Source of the DNA: Flaccisagitta enflata
Lineage: Eukaryota > Chaetognatha > Sagittoidea > Aphragmophora
Direction: 5' to 3'
Assembly: GCA_965153355.1 (NCBI GenBank)
Contig: OZ231128.1
Coordinates: 13,206,001-13,270,000 of the forward strand
DNA: 64,000 nt
The position numbers and the translations under genes were made by a program. Position 1 is the stretch's first letter. Each line of letters begins with the position of its first letter. Below the pieces are notes generated by a model. That model did not search any database and was not told where the DNA came from. It saw only the letters and a list, made by a program, of their open reading frames with translations. Below, piece after piece: positions 20,256 to 44,565 of the stretch.

Positions 20256-20572
20256 TTAACTTCAAGACAGTAACAGAGTAAATGTGAAAGTTGCGGCCAT
20301 CAAAATTTAACACTCACGAAAAAACTTTCTCTCTTGCTCTGACAACTTACTTCACATACATAATAACTTAGATGGTGACCATGAAGGCTGCCATCATATG
20401 AGTTGGGAGCTCATAGATGGTAACCATGGAGGTCGCCATCAAATGAGTTGGTTTCTGGTAGGAATGTGTTCGTTATTTTAATGTCAATCGACCGTCATGG
20501 TCTTACTCTTAGCTGCCTTGGCGGTTACTTTCTTTCCTTATAGAACCTCGCCGCCTTCTTGACAGCTGCAGT

Positions 20573-21088
20573 TAACTAGTCATCCAAGGATCGCACATGG
20601 TCAGCGGTACCCGATGCCCTGCTGGGAGTGATCTAGTGAAGAAGTGGAGTGAGAGCAGGCAGCGGACCTAAAGGGCCAATGTTCTCTAGAAAAGGTGTGA
20701 ATTTCCAGATGCCCTGAGGGGGTATGTTTCAGGCCTTAGATGACTGATTTAGGCCACTGAATGCATATTTCAGGGATGTAGGGCAGAACTAAGGCTTGGA
20801 GAGCAGATTTAAGGTTTGGAGGGCATATCTGAGGCAAGGAGGGCTGATTTGATGCCTGGAGGGCAGATTTAAGGTCTGGAGGGCAGATTTGAGACATGGA
20901 TGATGGGGGGGCTGATTTGAAGCCTTGGGGGCTGATTTCAAGCCTAAAAGGCTGATTTGAGGTCTGGATGGCTAATTTGAGGCCTTGATTGTCAAGAGGG
21001 GGGGACGGTTGGACGGACGGATGGACGGATGGACGGACAGACGGATGGACGGACGGATGGATGGACGGACGGACGGACGGACGGACGG

Positions 21089-21141
<53 letters not shown>

Positions 21142-21260
21142 TGGATAGATGGACGGATGAATGGATAGATGGATAGATGGATGGATGGAAGGACGGATGT
21201 CTGGAAATTCCCCCCTGTGTTCTACAGGACATCGGCCCTTTGGGGCCGCTGCTCAAAAAG
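20573..21260. mobile_element. Family C composite repeat, long copy
   Basis: Same ends as 31766. The core has about a dozen repeats like GGGCAGATTTAAGGYYTGGA (20700-20990) followed by (GGAC)n, (GACA)n and (GGAT)n at 21000-21190. Confidence 0.75.
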
Positions 21261-21712
21261 CATTTAATGTGAAATGAAATGGCGCTAATTGTTACTTAGA
21301 AAGAAAAAAAACGGTTCATGAAAGTTGATTCTAACAACTTATCAGTGACAAGCTCATGATTCTAACCTTCTCAGTATTGGATTTGGACATTATTCTTCCA
21401 TTTAATCCCGTTCATACATCAATGGTAAAAAAAACAAAAAAGAAAAAAGTGGCTTTGAATGGGAGAAAGAAAAAAATGAAAGAGAGAGAAAAATAATGGA
21501 AGAAAATGGAATCCGATAAGTTAGGCCTGTTATAGGGAAGCTATAATGAATGGAACAGAGAAGCAAGCAGACCAAAAGGACCAAATTCATGGTGAGGCAT
21601 AAGAGGGACTTTCTATTGAGAGAATTTGTCGCATGTTCATTACATGTCGCATGTTTACCACATACAACCGATGAGCCCTGAGACTTAAATTTTGGTATGA
21701 TTATGATGGATT

Positions 21713-21990
<278 letters not shown>

Positions 21991-22120
21991 ACACAGATAA
22001 ACAGAGAAAGAAAAAGAACGACAAAGAAAGACAGAGTAACGGACAGAGAGAATCAAAAGAGGACTTCTAAATCAGATTACGACCGTATTATTATTTATCA
22101 CCTGCCTCCCGGCTCATGCA

Positions 22121-22347
22121 ACTCGCGACTTGCTACGCGACTCTACAACCCGCTTTGTCCGTCGGTTGGTCGGTCGGTTGGTCGGTTGGTCGGTCGGTCT
22201 CCATTTTACTTTTTTTATTCGTTTTACTTTTTTGACCTCACCGCTCCTGCCCAAATGGTCTAGTGACCTCAAATACAGCCCCTACCCTCCCGCACGGCCC
22301 CTGCCCACCCTCACGCGACTTCGGCAGCCGTGTATCCGGCCTTGTTC
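22121..22347 (-). mobile_element. Family A Helitron-like element
   Basis: Hairpin-like GCGACTTGCTACGCGACT, CCCGCTTTGTCC, (GTCGGTTG)n core, CTGCCC boxes and GTGTATCCGGCCTTGTT. The paralogue at 25070-25100 lacks nearly all of it. Confidence 0.8.
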
Positions 22348-22602
22348 CGTAAAGGAACGACAAAAAAGTCAACTCAATGAATCTTTCATGTCTTTCTTTT
22401 CATTTTCTATGGTTTGAGGCCTCAATGGATGGCAGCGCTCTCATATTTTTGCGCATTTCGCCCGCGAAAGATGAAACCAGTCATAGAAAGATTTAAATGT
22501 TCGCCACATATTTCATATCTTGAAGTTGTTTTTTAACAAAGTTTATAAAGTATGTCGTGATTAAAGAATGGAACAGCGCATCTAGTCGGCAACTTGACGT
22601 TA

Positions 22603-23109
22603 CTACCTAGGAAATTAGTAAATCTACACACCTGAGAATAAGCATCCACTTTGGGAGACAGCCACTCCTAAACAAATTGAATATCTGAGTAAATCTGACT
22701 CTAGCTTGGTTGCGAATAAAAATGGTTAAACAACTCTTTGAAGTAGGACCAATAAGATAATTATATATAGCTCTGTCATTTTAAGAGCGATATACATAGG
22801 GGAAAAGCTCACACACTCGTTAACCCCCTTATTCAATAGCTGATAGGTTCATCAGATTTTTTTTTCATTTTTTGTTTATTCCTAAACAAAAAAGAGAAAA
22901 GTAAAGACCACCGTCTTAATAATAAAGAACAAAATGCTGATCTAGAATTTTTGTCATGCACTTGATGGGGCAAGTATTTCTAATTCTAAAATGCCGGGAC
23001 TAAAAATAAACAAAGGAAATTGTTCATAATTATCAATCATTTCAGATGCCATCCAAAGTTGATACTTCTTTTCAGGTGTAGATATACTTTTTTTCTAGGT
23101 AGTGATACT
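22603..23109. mobile_element. CTACCTAGG MITE, long copy
   Basis: Same ends as 27641 but about twice as long, with an unrelated internal stretch (about 22800-23045). Lies in the first unit of the segmental duplication. Confidence 0.65.
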
Positions 23110-23120
23110 TTAAAGGCAAT

Positions 23121-23370
23121 TATCGGGAAAAAAGTCGAAGTCAGTCTTCGACTTTTTGACATATTCGAGAGAAACAGGGTTTTCATTTTCTTATGAGAAA
23201 GTTGAGGGTCTCTTAGGGGCGAATGAGCCCTCCAATGAAACTGATAGGGTAAGTAAATTGGATAATTCTCTTTCATTTGGCGCCAAGCAGAATGCTATAT
23301 GACAAATATTTTTTGCGCTATGATTTTTTAAAGATTTATTTACGAAAAATTCGAATGGAATTTTTTTCAA
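23121..23370 (-). mobile_element. Repeat ending in a hairpin, copy 2
   Basis: AAAAAAGTCGAAGTCAGTCTTCGACTTTTT hairpin split as AAAAAGTCGAAG and CTTCGACTTTTT, and CTTTCATTTGGCGCCAAG. Present only in the first unit of the segmental duplication. Confidence 0.55.
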
Positions 23371-24064
23371 TTTTTTTCTTTTTTATGTAGGCTCAATCAA
23401 GGAGTGTATTCATGTTTACTTGAGCATGCAAATACAAAAAAAATGTTTATGAGCACAGCTGCTCATCTGTTTGGGCGTTTTTGAGCATTTTAGCTCATTT
23501 AGCTCACTTAGCTCAGTCAATTCTTTCTGATTTCAAATACAATTATTGAATAAATATTTTCATACTTGTTTAGGCAAGCAAATAAAAAATCATGTCAGTG
23601 AGCAAAGCTGCTAAGCCGTGAGGGTGTTTTAAGTATTCTAGCTCATTGAGCTCATTTAGCTCGCTCATTTTCTCTAATTCAAGATAAGATAAATAAATTA
23701 ATATTTTGCTTTAAGCATGCAAATACAAGAAAGCATGTCAGTGAGTAAAGCTGGTTGTCTGGCTGAATTATTTTGAATATTTTAGCTCATCCAGCTCATT
23801 CGGCTCAGCTCTATTTTTCTCTGATTTTCAGTGCAATCAATACATACAATTGCTTTCAATTTGATCTAATAGATAAAAAAAATTTCAGTGACTGAAGACA
23901 AAAGCATGGTGAAAAGTGACCAATGCTTACGACTTTTTTCCTCACGGCGACAGCCGCCATTACTGGTACATTTGGCTGCCCCAGCATCATCTCGAAATTT
24001 TATCAAAAGCTCAACCAATTGATGAGCACTGCCTTTCAAGAATCAAGATGCTTCTTTTCCTTTG

Positions 24065-24267
24065 AACAAGGCCGGATACACGGCTACCGAAGTCGCGTGC
24101 AGGTGGGCAGGGGCCGTATTTGAGGTCACTAGACCATTAGGGCAGGAGCAGTGGGGTCAAAAAAATAAAATCATAAAAAAAAGTGAAACGTGACCAACCG
24201 ACCGACCGACCGACCGACCGACCGACCAACAAAGCGGGGTGTAGACTCACGTGCACGCGACTAAAAA
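24065..24267 (-). mobile_element. Family A Helitron-like element
   Basis: AACAAGGCCGGATACACGG head, (GACC)n core, AAAGCGGGGTGTAGA, hairpin CACGTGCACGCGACTAAAAA. Confidence 0.85.
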
Positions 24268-24743
24268 CGGTAACAATCAAACACTCAAACGTTCATTTTG
24301 TTTCTTACTCACATCAAGATTTTACCGATAGTTTAATTCCCTTTCCTCAAGTTCTCCTCGTCTTGTTTAATACCAAATTTGGTTAAAAAACAAATGGTTA
24401 AATCAACGATCTCGAAATCAACTTTTGTGTCATAAAACTCCGATTGGAGGGTTTTGCTTTCAGAGAGTTGATCTATAATCTGGTGGTGTAGTCGCTGAAA
24501 CTCAGAATGGCGGTTCCGAGTTCCAGTCTCCCGAAACTGGGCTTAGATCTACATACTAGGCTGAGGCACACTGAGCCTTACTGAGGGCTTAGTTTGAAAC
24601 CCCCGAATTGCAGGTGACAAGGCCTGAGACCGGAGGATAAAACAAAAAAAAAAAATCCTCCGGGAGTGTGAGTCAAAACTACCCTCATTTTTTGTTTTTA
24701 CTTCCATTTTTATCACTGAGAGAGAGACGCACACACGGATGCA

Positions 24744-24960
<217 letters not shown>

Positions 24961-25307
24961 ACAGATAAACAAAGAACGACAAAGAAAGACAGAGTAACAG
25001 ACAGAGAGAATCAAAAAAGGACTTCTAAATCAGATTACGACCGTATTAGTATTTATCACCTGCCTCCCGGCTCATGCAACTTGCGACTTGTTCCGTAAAG
25101 AAACGACAAAAAGTCAACTCAATGAATCTTTCATGTATTTCTTCTTATTTTCTATGGTTTGAGGCCTTAATGGATGGCAGCGCTCTTATATTTTTGCGCA
25201 TTTCACCCGCGAAAGATGAAGTTATTTTTAAACAAAATTCATAAAATATGTCGTGATTAAAGACTGGAACAGCGCAAGAATAAGTATCTAGTTGGCAACA
25301 TGACATT

Positions 25308-25547
25308 ACTACCTAGGAAATTAGTAAATCTACACACCTGAGAATATGCATCCAATTTTAGAGACAGCTACTCCTAAACAAATTGAATATCTGACTCTGC
25401 CTTGGTTGCGAATAAAAATGGTGAAACATCTCTTTGAAGTAGGACCAATAAGATAATCATAGCTCTATCATTTTAAGAGCGATATACATCCAAAGTTGAT
25501 ACTTTTTTTTCAGGTGTAGTTATACTTTTTTCCTAGGTAGTGATACT
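25308..25547. mobile_element. CTACCTAGG MITE, short copy
   Basis: Same ends as 27641, in the second unit of the segmental duplication; lacks the internal stretch of the copy at 22603. Confidence 0.7.
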
Positions 25548-25651
25548 TTAAAGGCAATTATACATTTGGCTGTCCCAGCATCATCTCGAAATTTTATCAA
25601 AAGCAAAACCTATTTAAGAGCACCACCTTTCAAGATGCTTCTTTTCCTTTG

Positions 25652-25890
25652 AACAAGGCCGCATACACGGCTACCCCAGTCGCATGTGGGTGGGCAGGGG
25701 CCATATTTGAGGTCACTTCATCATTTGGGTAGGAGCAGTGAGGCCAAAGAACGCAAAAACCAAACAATAGTAAAGTGTGACGGATGGACCGACGGACGGA
25801 CCGACGGACGGACCCACAGACCGACAGCCCGACGGACCGACGGACTGACCGACAAAGCGGGGTGTAGAGTCGCGTGCACGCGACTAAAAA
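25652..25890 (-). mobile_element. Family A Helitron-like element (paralogue of 24065)
   Basis: Same architecture with a GGACC/GACGG core; the terminus is the perfect 18-bp palindrome AGTCGCGTGCACGCGACT followed by AAAAA. Confidence 0.85.
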
Positions 25891-26125
25891 TTGTAACATC
25901 AAACACTCAAACGTTCATTTTGTTTCTTACTCACATCAAGATTTTACCGATAGTTTAATTTCCTTTCCTCGAGTTCTCCTCGTCTTGTTTAATACCAAAT
26001 TTGGTTAAATAAAACAAATGGTTAAACGATCTCGAAATCAGCTTTTGTGTCATAAAACTCTGATTGGAAGGTTTTGCTTTCAGAGAGTTGATCTATAGTC
26101 TAGTGGTGTAGTCGCTGAAACTCAG

Positions 26126-26383
26126 GGGGCGTTTCTAGTCAAAGAGGATCGCGTTTTGAACGGGCCACTCGGTCGCTCGCTACGTTTGCTCGCTCGCACC
26201 GCTCACTCGCTCCGCAGCGCTCCGCTTCGCTACGCTCGCTTCGCTCGCTCGCTCCGTTCACGGGCTCGCTCACTCACTTCGCTCACTCTCTCGTAGGACG
26301 GTTGAAATTCCTGAATATGTGTTCACGCTGTTATTGCGTTTCACGGGAAGGAACGCGTTTTGGGCGCTCACTAGAAACACGCC
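26126..26383. mobile_element. Family D foldback MITE, complete, with an empty site in the window
   Basis: Ends GGGGCGTTTCTAGT and ACTAGAAACACGCC, flanked by CTCAG (26121-26125 and 26384-26388). The paralogous sequence at 24490-24520 has a single CTCAG and no element, which fixes the insertion point. Confidence 0.9.
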
Positions 26384-26600
26384 CTCAGAATGGCGGTTCC
26401 GAGTTCCAGTCTCCCGAAACTGGGCTTAGATCTACATACTAGGCTGAGGCACACTGAGCCTTACTGAGGGCTTAGTTTGAAACACCCGAATTGCAGGTGA
26501 CAAGGCCTGAGACCGGAGGATGAAACAAAAAAAACAATCCTCCGGGAGTGTGAGTCAAAACTACCCTCATTTTTTTGTTTTTGCTTCCATTTTTATCGCT

Positions 26601-27143
26601 GTTTTGTATTTGTCGTATTTTCTTCTTTTTTTTTTCTTTCTTTTCTCCTTTTTTTTCTGTAGTCGATATCACCTTTATGTTTTGTTTGTTTGTTTTGTTT
26701 TGTTTGTTTTTTGTTGTTGTTGTTTTGTTTTTTTTTGTTTTGTTTTTTGAAGATCTTTAATGTGTGTTTTTACTCTTTTCAACTTGAGCGTGACCAACAG
26801 ACCAACGGATGGGCAGGTGGACGGAAGGACAGATGGAGGGAAGGACAGAGAGATGGACGCACGGACGGATGCACCGACGTACGGACAGAAGAACGGACGG
26901 ACGGACGGACGAACAGACGGACGAGTCCAATCCAGAAATAACGAGGTAAGGAGAGTCTTCTTAGAAGACCACCTGCTTAACATCGACAATAAATCTAAAT
27001 CAACAAATCTAAAATAACAAATTTCTTCTGAAGTTGACAGCCTTGACAGTCGTGCCTAACAAAACAGATTAAATCTTGTTTTATTCTGCAATTGTAAGTA
27101 AAATGTGTTATCTTAAAGTTGCTTCCATTAACGCGAGCAGTAT

Positions 27144-27148
<5 letters not shown>
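26601..27148. other. T-rich and GGAC-repeat stretch
   Basis: T-rich with TTTGTTTTG repeats at 26620-26750, then diverged GGACGGA repeats at 26800-26930 resembling Helitron-like cores. No gene seen. Confidence 0.5.

Positions 27149-27210
<62 letters not shown>
27149..27210. repeat. (CT)n tract
   Basis: About 30 units. Confidence 0.93.
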
Positions 27211-27212
<2 letters not shown>

Positions 27213-27640
27213 CACGGTAGTAAAACTTTTTCCCGTGGAGACGTAAAGCCTAAAAACAAGTAACCTGGGCAGGGCCAAACAATAGGGTGCTCATATTTCA
27301 CATGGGCCATTTGCACAAATATTGTTTTGCCGACATGGATTAATCTTCAACTCAGACCTTTAGTTATGGGGAAACCTAATGCGGTGCACTTGTCCAGTAA
27401 ACTAAAGTGTATCATTTTTCAAAATTTGACCCATAAACCAAACCACCCTAGCGTACAACTCCCTCCTGTAAACACACACACTACCGCAGTATCTAAATGT
27501 GCGATGTCATATTTATCAATATCGAATCAATGATTACGGACTGACGGACAAAGAATCTTAAAGAGTCATGAGTCCGCGACTAAAAATAAAATCATGTGCA
27601 CACGTTAAGAACAGCATTTTCTGACAGCAAGTATTCGGTA

Positions 27641-27865
27641 CTACCTAGGAAATAAGTATATCTACACACCTGAGAATAAGCATCTAATTTGGGAGACAGC
27701 TACTCCTAAATAAATTGAATATCTGACTCTACCTTGGTTGCGAATAAAAATGGTGAAACATCTCTTTGAAGTAGGACCAATAAGAAAATTATAGCTCTAT
27801 CATTTTAAGAGTGGTATACATCCAAAGTTGATACTCAGGTGTAGATATACTTTTTTCCTAGGTAG
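27641..27865. mobile_element. TA-flanked MITE with CTACCTAGGAAA termini
   Basis: About 36-bp inverted ends (CTACCTAGGAAATAAGTATA and ATATACTTTTTTCCTAGGTAG), TA on both sides. Related copies are at about 22603-23109 and 25308-25547. Confidence 0.8.
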
Positions 27866-28122
27866 TATACATGAGTCAGACTGATAATCTTCATTTCATG
27901 AATAATGTATAGTCAATATGTAACCAAATCGTTAAATGCAGCTGGTAACATGGCACAAACTGGTTGTATTGAATCATTACCCTAGTACATCAGAGGGAAT
28001 TAAGCTACAAATCCTGATACCTTCTCAGGACCCATCATGAAATAAAAACACTTCAAGAATTTACATGACTTATAAAATTTGCGACAAATCAAATATACGG
28101 ATCAGGATTTGACAAACGCGCA

Positions 28123-28292
28123 CAGTTAAACCCCGCTCCAACGGACCCGCTTATCATAGAATTCCGCAGATGCTTATTCTTTGTCCCTTCAGTCTGTTAT
28201 CTTTCATTTCTTATTTTGCCTCCAACAGAATACCGCCTACAACAGAGAACATTTGTTGGTCCTATGAAAACTGTTGGAACGGAATTTAACTG
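28123..28292. mobile_element. Short MITE, CAGTTAAACCCCGCT family
   Basis: 170 bp; starts CAGTTAAACCCCGCTCCAAC and ends GGAACGGAATTTAACTG. Confidence 0.7.
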
Positions 28293-29061
28293 TATTTAAC
28301 AAATACAGTAGCAACTGAAACAGATCGGGATTTTACTATCCTGGAAAAAAATGTTAGGCAGCTCCATTGGAATTAGCTGATTCTATTTTGTAAAATGTTT
28401 AAAAAGATTCTATGTGGAAAGAAGAAGTACTTTTTGTACTATTTTTCAATCTTGTGCGATGCAACTTATACTGTCAAGTCACAGAGACCAAATTGCACTT
28501 ATTTGGTAGTTTGTGTTTTTGTAGATTATTCAGTAGCTTTTTTATTCCTCATTTTCTTTTGACGACAAGACATCCTGAGTAGAAGAAGGTGATATATAAA
28601 CTATTTTTCAGGATAGACAGTCTCCCTAAGTTACCCTACCTCACAAATTGTGTGTCACAATAGTCATTAGTCAATACCAATAGTCAATATCTGGTCCTTG
28701 TTTACATTGTCGACTAATAACAAGGTTAAGTCTTTCTAAATATTTGTAAAGGGGATTCTCTCAAGCTTGATCATAAGCATGATTATCGAGTAAATTCCAT
28801 CATGTTAGGCAAGAAACAGCGTCCTACCGATAAGCGTCCTAAGCCTTTTCACGTTAACCCTGAAATCCTGTTTAGCGATACTTGGTGTCTTTCCGTCTGA
28901 TAGATCCTGTTTGGCAAGGTCAAATGATGGCATCCTTTGTTCGGTATTTGCTTAAATAGAAGTAAATCGCTCGAAATTAAGTCAAATTGGCAAAGCTCGA
29001 GATCGAGATACCGCGTGGAGCATAGTTAACTGCCTCTCTCTCTCTCTTTCTTTTTAAAATT
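28293..29061. other. CAP gene upstream region
   Basis: No coding frame. CTCTCTCTCTCTCTTTCTTTTT lies just before the start codon at 29062; no definite promoter motif. Confidence 0.4.
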
Positions 29062-36203
<7,142 letters not shown>

Positions 36204-36239
36204 GGTATCTTTTTCAAGAGAACATATCGCCCTCACACG

Positions 36240-36245
36240 AATAAA
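36240..36245 (+). promoter_or_regulatory. Poly(A) signal of the CAP gene
   Basis: AATAAA 37 bases after the stop codon, well placed for 3' end formation of this gene. Confidence 0.65.
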
Positions 36246-36837
36246 GAGGTTAATCTATGAGACTTGTGTGATTGGCTGGGGTGAGAAAAGTACTGGGTGA
36301 CCAATGGAGGGACGGACGGACAGCAAAATAGACGCACTGACTGGTTTTAAAACCAAACACTAACCTTAAGAAAAGCCTGCATGCGGTTCAAAATTATGAG
36401 GAACTCCTTCCATGATGAGAGGGGGACTGCAGAGGTCCGATGAGAGGCATAAGGTCATAAATACAGGGGTGTATATTCTTGCATATTAAAGGGTTTGGAG
36501 ATGGGGAAGGGAAAGGAAGCGGAAAAAAGAGAAAAAAAGAAAAATTAAGGAATATATTGATGTTGGCAGTACCAAATGATAAAACCTGAAATAGTACAAC
36601 ACAATTTAACACTAATTATACCTAAAATATACAGTATTATTGCTCTATAGGGAGGAAAATCATAGATTTTGCAACGCGACGTGATGCGTCGTGGGGAAGG
36701 TAATCAAAGGCAGGGGGGGGGAAGAAACAAAAAGCCGTGCAACTATATACACCCCTGCATAAATACAGCCTCGGAAGCTGTACTCCCAGTATCACTCTAT
36801 TTTTTTCTGAAGGTTTTCCTTTTTCATTCATTTTTTT

Positions 36838-36869
36838 TTTTTATTTCTTTCTTTCTTTCTTTCTTTTTT

Positions 36870-36936
<67 letters not shown>

Positions 36937-36971
36937 CTTTCTTTCTTTCTTTCTTTCTTTCTTTTCTTTTT

Positions 36972-37003
<32 letters not shown>

Positions 37004-37270
37004 TTCTTTCTTTTTTCTTTTTCTTTTTTTTCTTCTTTTCTTTTCTCTTTTATTTTTTTTCTTTTTTTCTTTTTTTTCTTTCTCTCTTTTTCCTTTTTTC
37101 CTTTTTTCTTTTCTTTTTTCTTTTTTTCTTTTCTTTTTCTTTTTCTTTTCTCCTTTTTCCTTTATTCCTTTATTCCTTTTTCCTTTTTTTCTTTTCTTTT
37201 TTCTTTTTTTCTTTTCTTTTTTTCTTTTTTTCTTTTTTTCTTTGTTTAGTTTTTTCTTTCTTTCTGTTTT
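36838..37270. repeat. Polypyrimidine (CTTT)n tract
   Basis: Over 400 bases almost free of purines on the plus strand, CTTT-based, degenerating to T-rich. Confidence 0.93.
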
Positions 37271-37748
37271 CTTTATTTCTTTCTCCTATCTCTATACTAC
37301 TTTAAGGTGAAAAGGAACCATATCTACATTTTATGCACAAATCTGAAAAAAAGCGTGAAATTTCAATTCGTTTTCTTATCAGTTATAAGCTGTATTTGTA
37401 ATGTGCTGATGAAAAAAGGAGAAAAAGTCAAATGAAAATAATGATACACTGTCATTTTTTGTCGCGGACTTGCAATGATTCAGTTCTTGTTGTAAACTCT
37501 AGTTTTGGTGAATTTATTGCAGAATAGTTACGTTCATTACAACAATAGTGGTGCTGAAACAGATCGAGACCCATATTAAGCAATTCCCTTCCGTAGCGTG
37601 TTGTATTCAATTGAAATCAAAGCTCTCTGGATGGTGTAAGTATCAAACGGTCAATTCATTAATATGAGGGTTGCATGAGTGTGGTACAACAAAAACTCGC
37701 GGTATCAACATTGCGAAAAAGATATCCCTGAAAATATAGTACGGAATT

Positions 37749-38242
<494 letters not shown>

Positions 38243-38518
38243 CCATTAGAGAAGTCAGAAGCCACTCTTAAAAAAGGTTGGTCTATAAAAACAAGTTATC
38301 AACTATGTTCTCATACACAGTCCAACTTCACAGATTAAATCAGTAATTGATTTCTATTTTCGAAACGAAGCTGAAAAAACATGGACCGCCAAAATAATAA
38401 TGATAGAGGAGGATGAGAACTGTTAGCGGTTTTTCGTTCGTCCAGGTAGGATGCTTATTTTCTGACTATTATTGCGGGAATTGAAAACACTGAAAGAGTG
38501 GCTTCTGATTTTTCTAAT

Positions 38519-38811
<293 letters not shown>

Positions 38812-39028
38812 ACGTTTCTCCCAGTGGTTCTGCAACAGCCAATGGGCCAATGGGGCCTAATCACCGACAGATTGGCCAGAAATGGTTTTCCGACCATCAT
38901 TGAGTGCCTGCTGGGCTTAACAACGACTTTCATCAAGAGGCATCTGGACGGGAAAGAGAAGATAGCTGGGCATGTCAGGTTTGACATGATTTGCGCTCGA
39001 AACACATACACACACACACACACACAAT
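38812..39028 (+). other. Unrecognised stretch with open frames
   Basis: Non-repetitive sequence after the CAA array, open in more than one frame (for example GLITDRLARNGFPTIIECLL). It ends in (CA)n. I do not recognise it; it may be an old transposon piece or a chance frame. Confidence 0.3.
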
Positions 39029-39070
39029 GATAAACATTTCATATTTTTATGACTAACCTAGAAACCTTTA

Positions 39071-39548
39071 CAGTCAGGGGACAAAACAAAATAGGTAGAG
39101 AGCTCACTCTGTTGGCTTTGATCCAACCTACTGTTATCAAACAATAGGCTGTAAACAACAACTGGTTGTAAAAATTACAGCCAGCTGTCATGCTTTAAAG
39201 ATCTTCAAATTCATAATCCTGGTGAAATCCTGACAAATTTAATATGTCAGAACATGTACTTTTACATGAAAATAAAAATCTTTATCAATGTTTAATAAAG
39301 TTATAATGCAATGTTTAAAGATTATTTCTTATAAAAGATTTTAAGTGTGACATGTCAAACATCAGGATTATAAATATGCTAGTTACGTTCTATTCTATTT
39401 AGGTTAGATTTTTGCCAACTTTGTAAGATGACAGCCGGCTGTAATTTTCACAATCAGTTATTGTTTACACCCTACTATTAAATAACAGTAGGTTAGATCA
39501 AAGCCAACAGAGTGAGCTCTCTACCTATTTTGTTTTGTCCACTGACTG
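39071..39548. mobile_element. Family E foldback MITE
   Basis: CAGTCAGGGGACAAAACAAA at left and TTTGTTTTGTCCACTGACTG at right, with long paired arms (GAGAGCTCACTCTGTTGGCT). Partial relatives at 10563-10975, 12130-12364 and 16600-16829. Confidence 0.8.
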
Positions 39549-40574
39549 TTTATCATGAAGTCTTTTGAAAAATACCTTGTGTGGTAAGACGTTAGACAAA
39601 CGACTCCTGTAAGCCGGGTACTCTTAGTAGATCATCTAGGTTAGATGATTTGTTTATCTTAGAATTTGAAGTTACCTTGTAGTATCGTCTTTGATGTCAG
39701 CAGGGGTTCAAATTCGCATGTGCATTTGCAATGGATTAAATTTTTTAAACCATGGATCAAAATTATAACTAAGCTTATTCATCTTGAGTCAGGAAAAGTT
39801 TATTGACCAACTGGGACAATGGTAGAATGTTCAAAAATATGTTTTTGTTTTTTTTAAAAAATACAAGACGAGCCTCTCTTTAGCAAGTCCTAATTTTCAT
39901 AATTTTTCCTTGGATGACTTTGGATTGCCCTTTGCCCAGGTTGATTAATGATTTAAATTTTAACCAACTCCACTTGATGTATTTCTTCTACAACAAATTA
40001 TTTTGCAGCCAATAAACTATTAAAAACCTCTCCTTTGTGAATGCCGCTCTGCTGATGAAATTTTAGAAATGATGTTTAGACTTTTAGTTTTACTGTTATA
40101 GTCCCCAAATGAGATATTTTTGTTCAGATCATAGATTATAATCACATAACAATTCTAACATAAAATGATTTTGAGCAATAGCAACCAAGTTCAAAAATTT
40201 TTGCACACGTTGTTAACTGAAAAATTTCAGCTCACCCTTTATACACCCTGCATTTCTTGCTTCTCACTAATGGCCCTTGACTCGCTTAGTCCATTTCTTA
40301 TTCAAGGTTTCTTATTTGTTCCATTAAGCCTTTCAGATTCTATCAAAGCGTAAACGATACCTCAAGGAGCTTCAGAATCACTTACAGCTCAATTCTACCC
40401 AGTTAAGAAATATTCGATAAACAAAAAGCATGTGGTCAGAAATCGTATATCAACTTTGAAGATATGGCGCTAGACGAATAGCTGTTTGGTTTTGCTACCC
40501 CCCTACGATTTAGTAAACAGATCTGAGATTTGGCATATCAAAACCTTTACATGTTACAATAATTCATTAATAAT
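39549..40574. other. No recognisable feature
   Basis: AT-rich. A faint match to the 30440 element (TTTTTGCACACGTTGTTAAC, GCTCACCC) lies near 40195-40240. Confidence 0.4.
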
Positions 40575-40887
40575 TAGATGCGTCCGTCAGGAACGCATCT
40601 CTATAAGAGGGTCTGTCCGTCCGTCCGTCCGTCCGTCCGTCCGTCCGTCCGTCCGTCCGTCCGTCCGTCCGTCCGTCCGTCCGTCACGCCTTTGCAAAAA
40701 CCGCGTTTCTCGGCTGTTTTTGGCCACGGTGATATCCTACACTGAAACAAATGATCAACCAACATATTTTGAGTCTTTCCATCTGTCTGTTCGTCCATCT
40801 GTCTGTCCATACATATATGTCACATGATCAATACACGCTGAGACACAGCCCGGACGCATCGTTGCCTGGTCACTGGTCAGGCTTGTT
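40575..40887 (-). mobile_element. Family G Helitron-like element
   Basis: Head AACAAGCCTGACCAGTGACC and hairpin AGATGCGTTCC...GGACGCATCTAAT when read on the minus strand; pure (GTCC)n core at 40615-40685. Confidence 0.8.
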
Positions 40888-40942
40888 GGAAGACTTTTTA
40901 GGACTGAGTCTGTTTCTTTCTCTTCCTATTTCTACTTCTATA

Positions 40943-41192
<250 letters not shown>

Positions 41193-41205
41193 CACGTAAT
41201 CTTAC

Positions 41206-43887
<2,682 letters not shown>

Positions 43888-43927
43888 TGTTATGGTGTTG
43901 GTGCAGCTGTCCGTTTTTTTTACTCGT

Positions 43928-44004
43928 GTTTGTTTGTTTGTTTGTTTGTTTATTTGTTTGTTTGTTTTTTGTTTTTTGTTTTTTTGTTTGTTTGTTTGTT
44001 TCCT

Positions 44005-44056
<52 letters not shown>

Positions 44057-44080
44057 TCGTTCTTTCTTTCTATCTTTCTT
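43928..44080. repeat. (GTTT)n and (CTTT)n tracts
   Basis: GTTT at 43928-44000, CTTT at 44007-44080. Confidence 0.9.
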
Positions 44081-44565
44081 TCTTGCCGTTCTTCAAATTA
44101 ACTTTTCCTTTCTTACTCCGTTTATAATCAGCTGCTTAATTCAGTCATACTTTCTTCCTCTATTTTGACGTTTTGGTTCCTTCAGTGGAAATTTCTTTTT
44201 TATTTCAAATCTAATTTTTTGGGTTTTTTTTTCTTTAATTCTTCATCTCAAATTCCATCTCCGTCCAATATTTTTTATCACTCCTTTTTTTTCAAATTTC
44301 TTTTCTTCTTCAATATTCAATTTCTTTTTCACTTTGCTTTCAACAAAGTTACTTTGAAACTTGGAGCTTCTCAATTTTTGCGGTAACATATAACATCACT
44401 TTCCACTTTCTAAGGCAATTTTCGGTTGTATTTCTTTCACTTTTTAGTCCCCGCGCTACGCGACGCTACAAGTCACTTTGTACGCTACACGCATCCCAGG
44501 AACAAACCCTTGGTGGAAAAAAAGGCCAAGCGTTGTGAACTCGTGTATTTGTCCGTTATCCATTA

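Noticed and set aside
22121-22347. Clean empty site for a family A element at 25080
   Set aside because: The flank itself resembles the element start (GCGACTTGCTACGCGACT), so deletion between CTTG repeats explains the short copy equally well.
36669-37310. Phe/Ser/Leu-rich frame resembling membrane segments
   Set aside because: Comes from the CTTT polypyrimidine tract.
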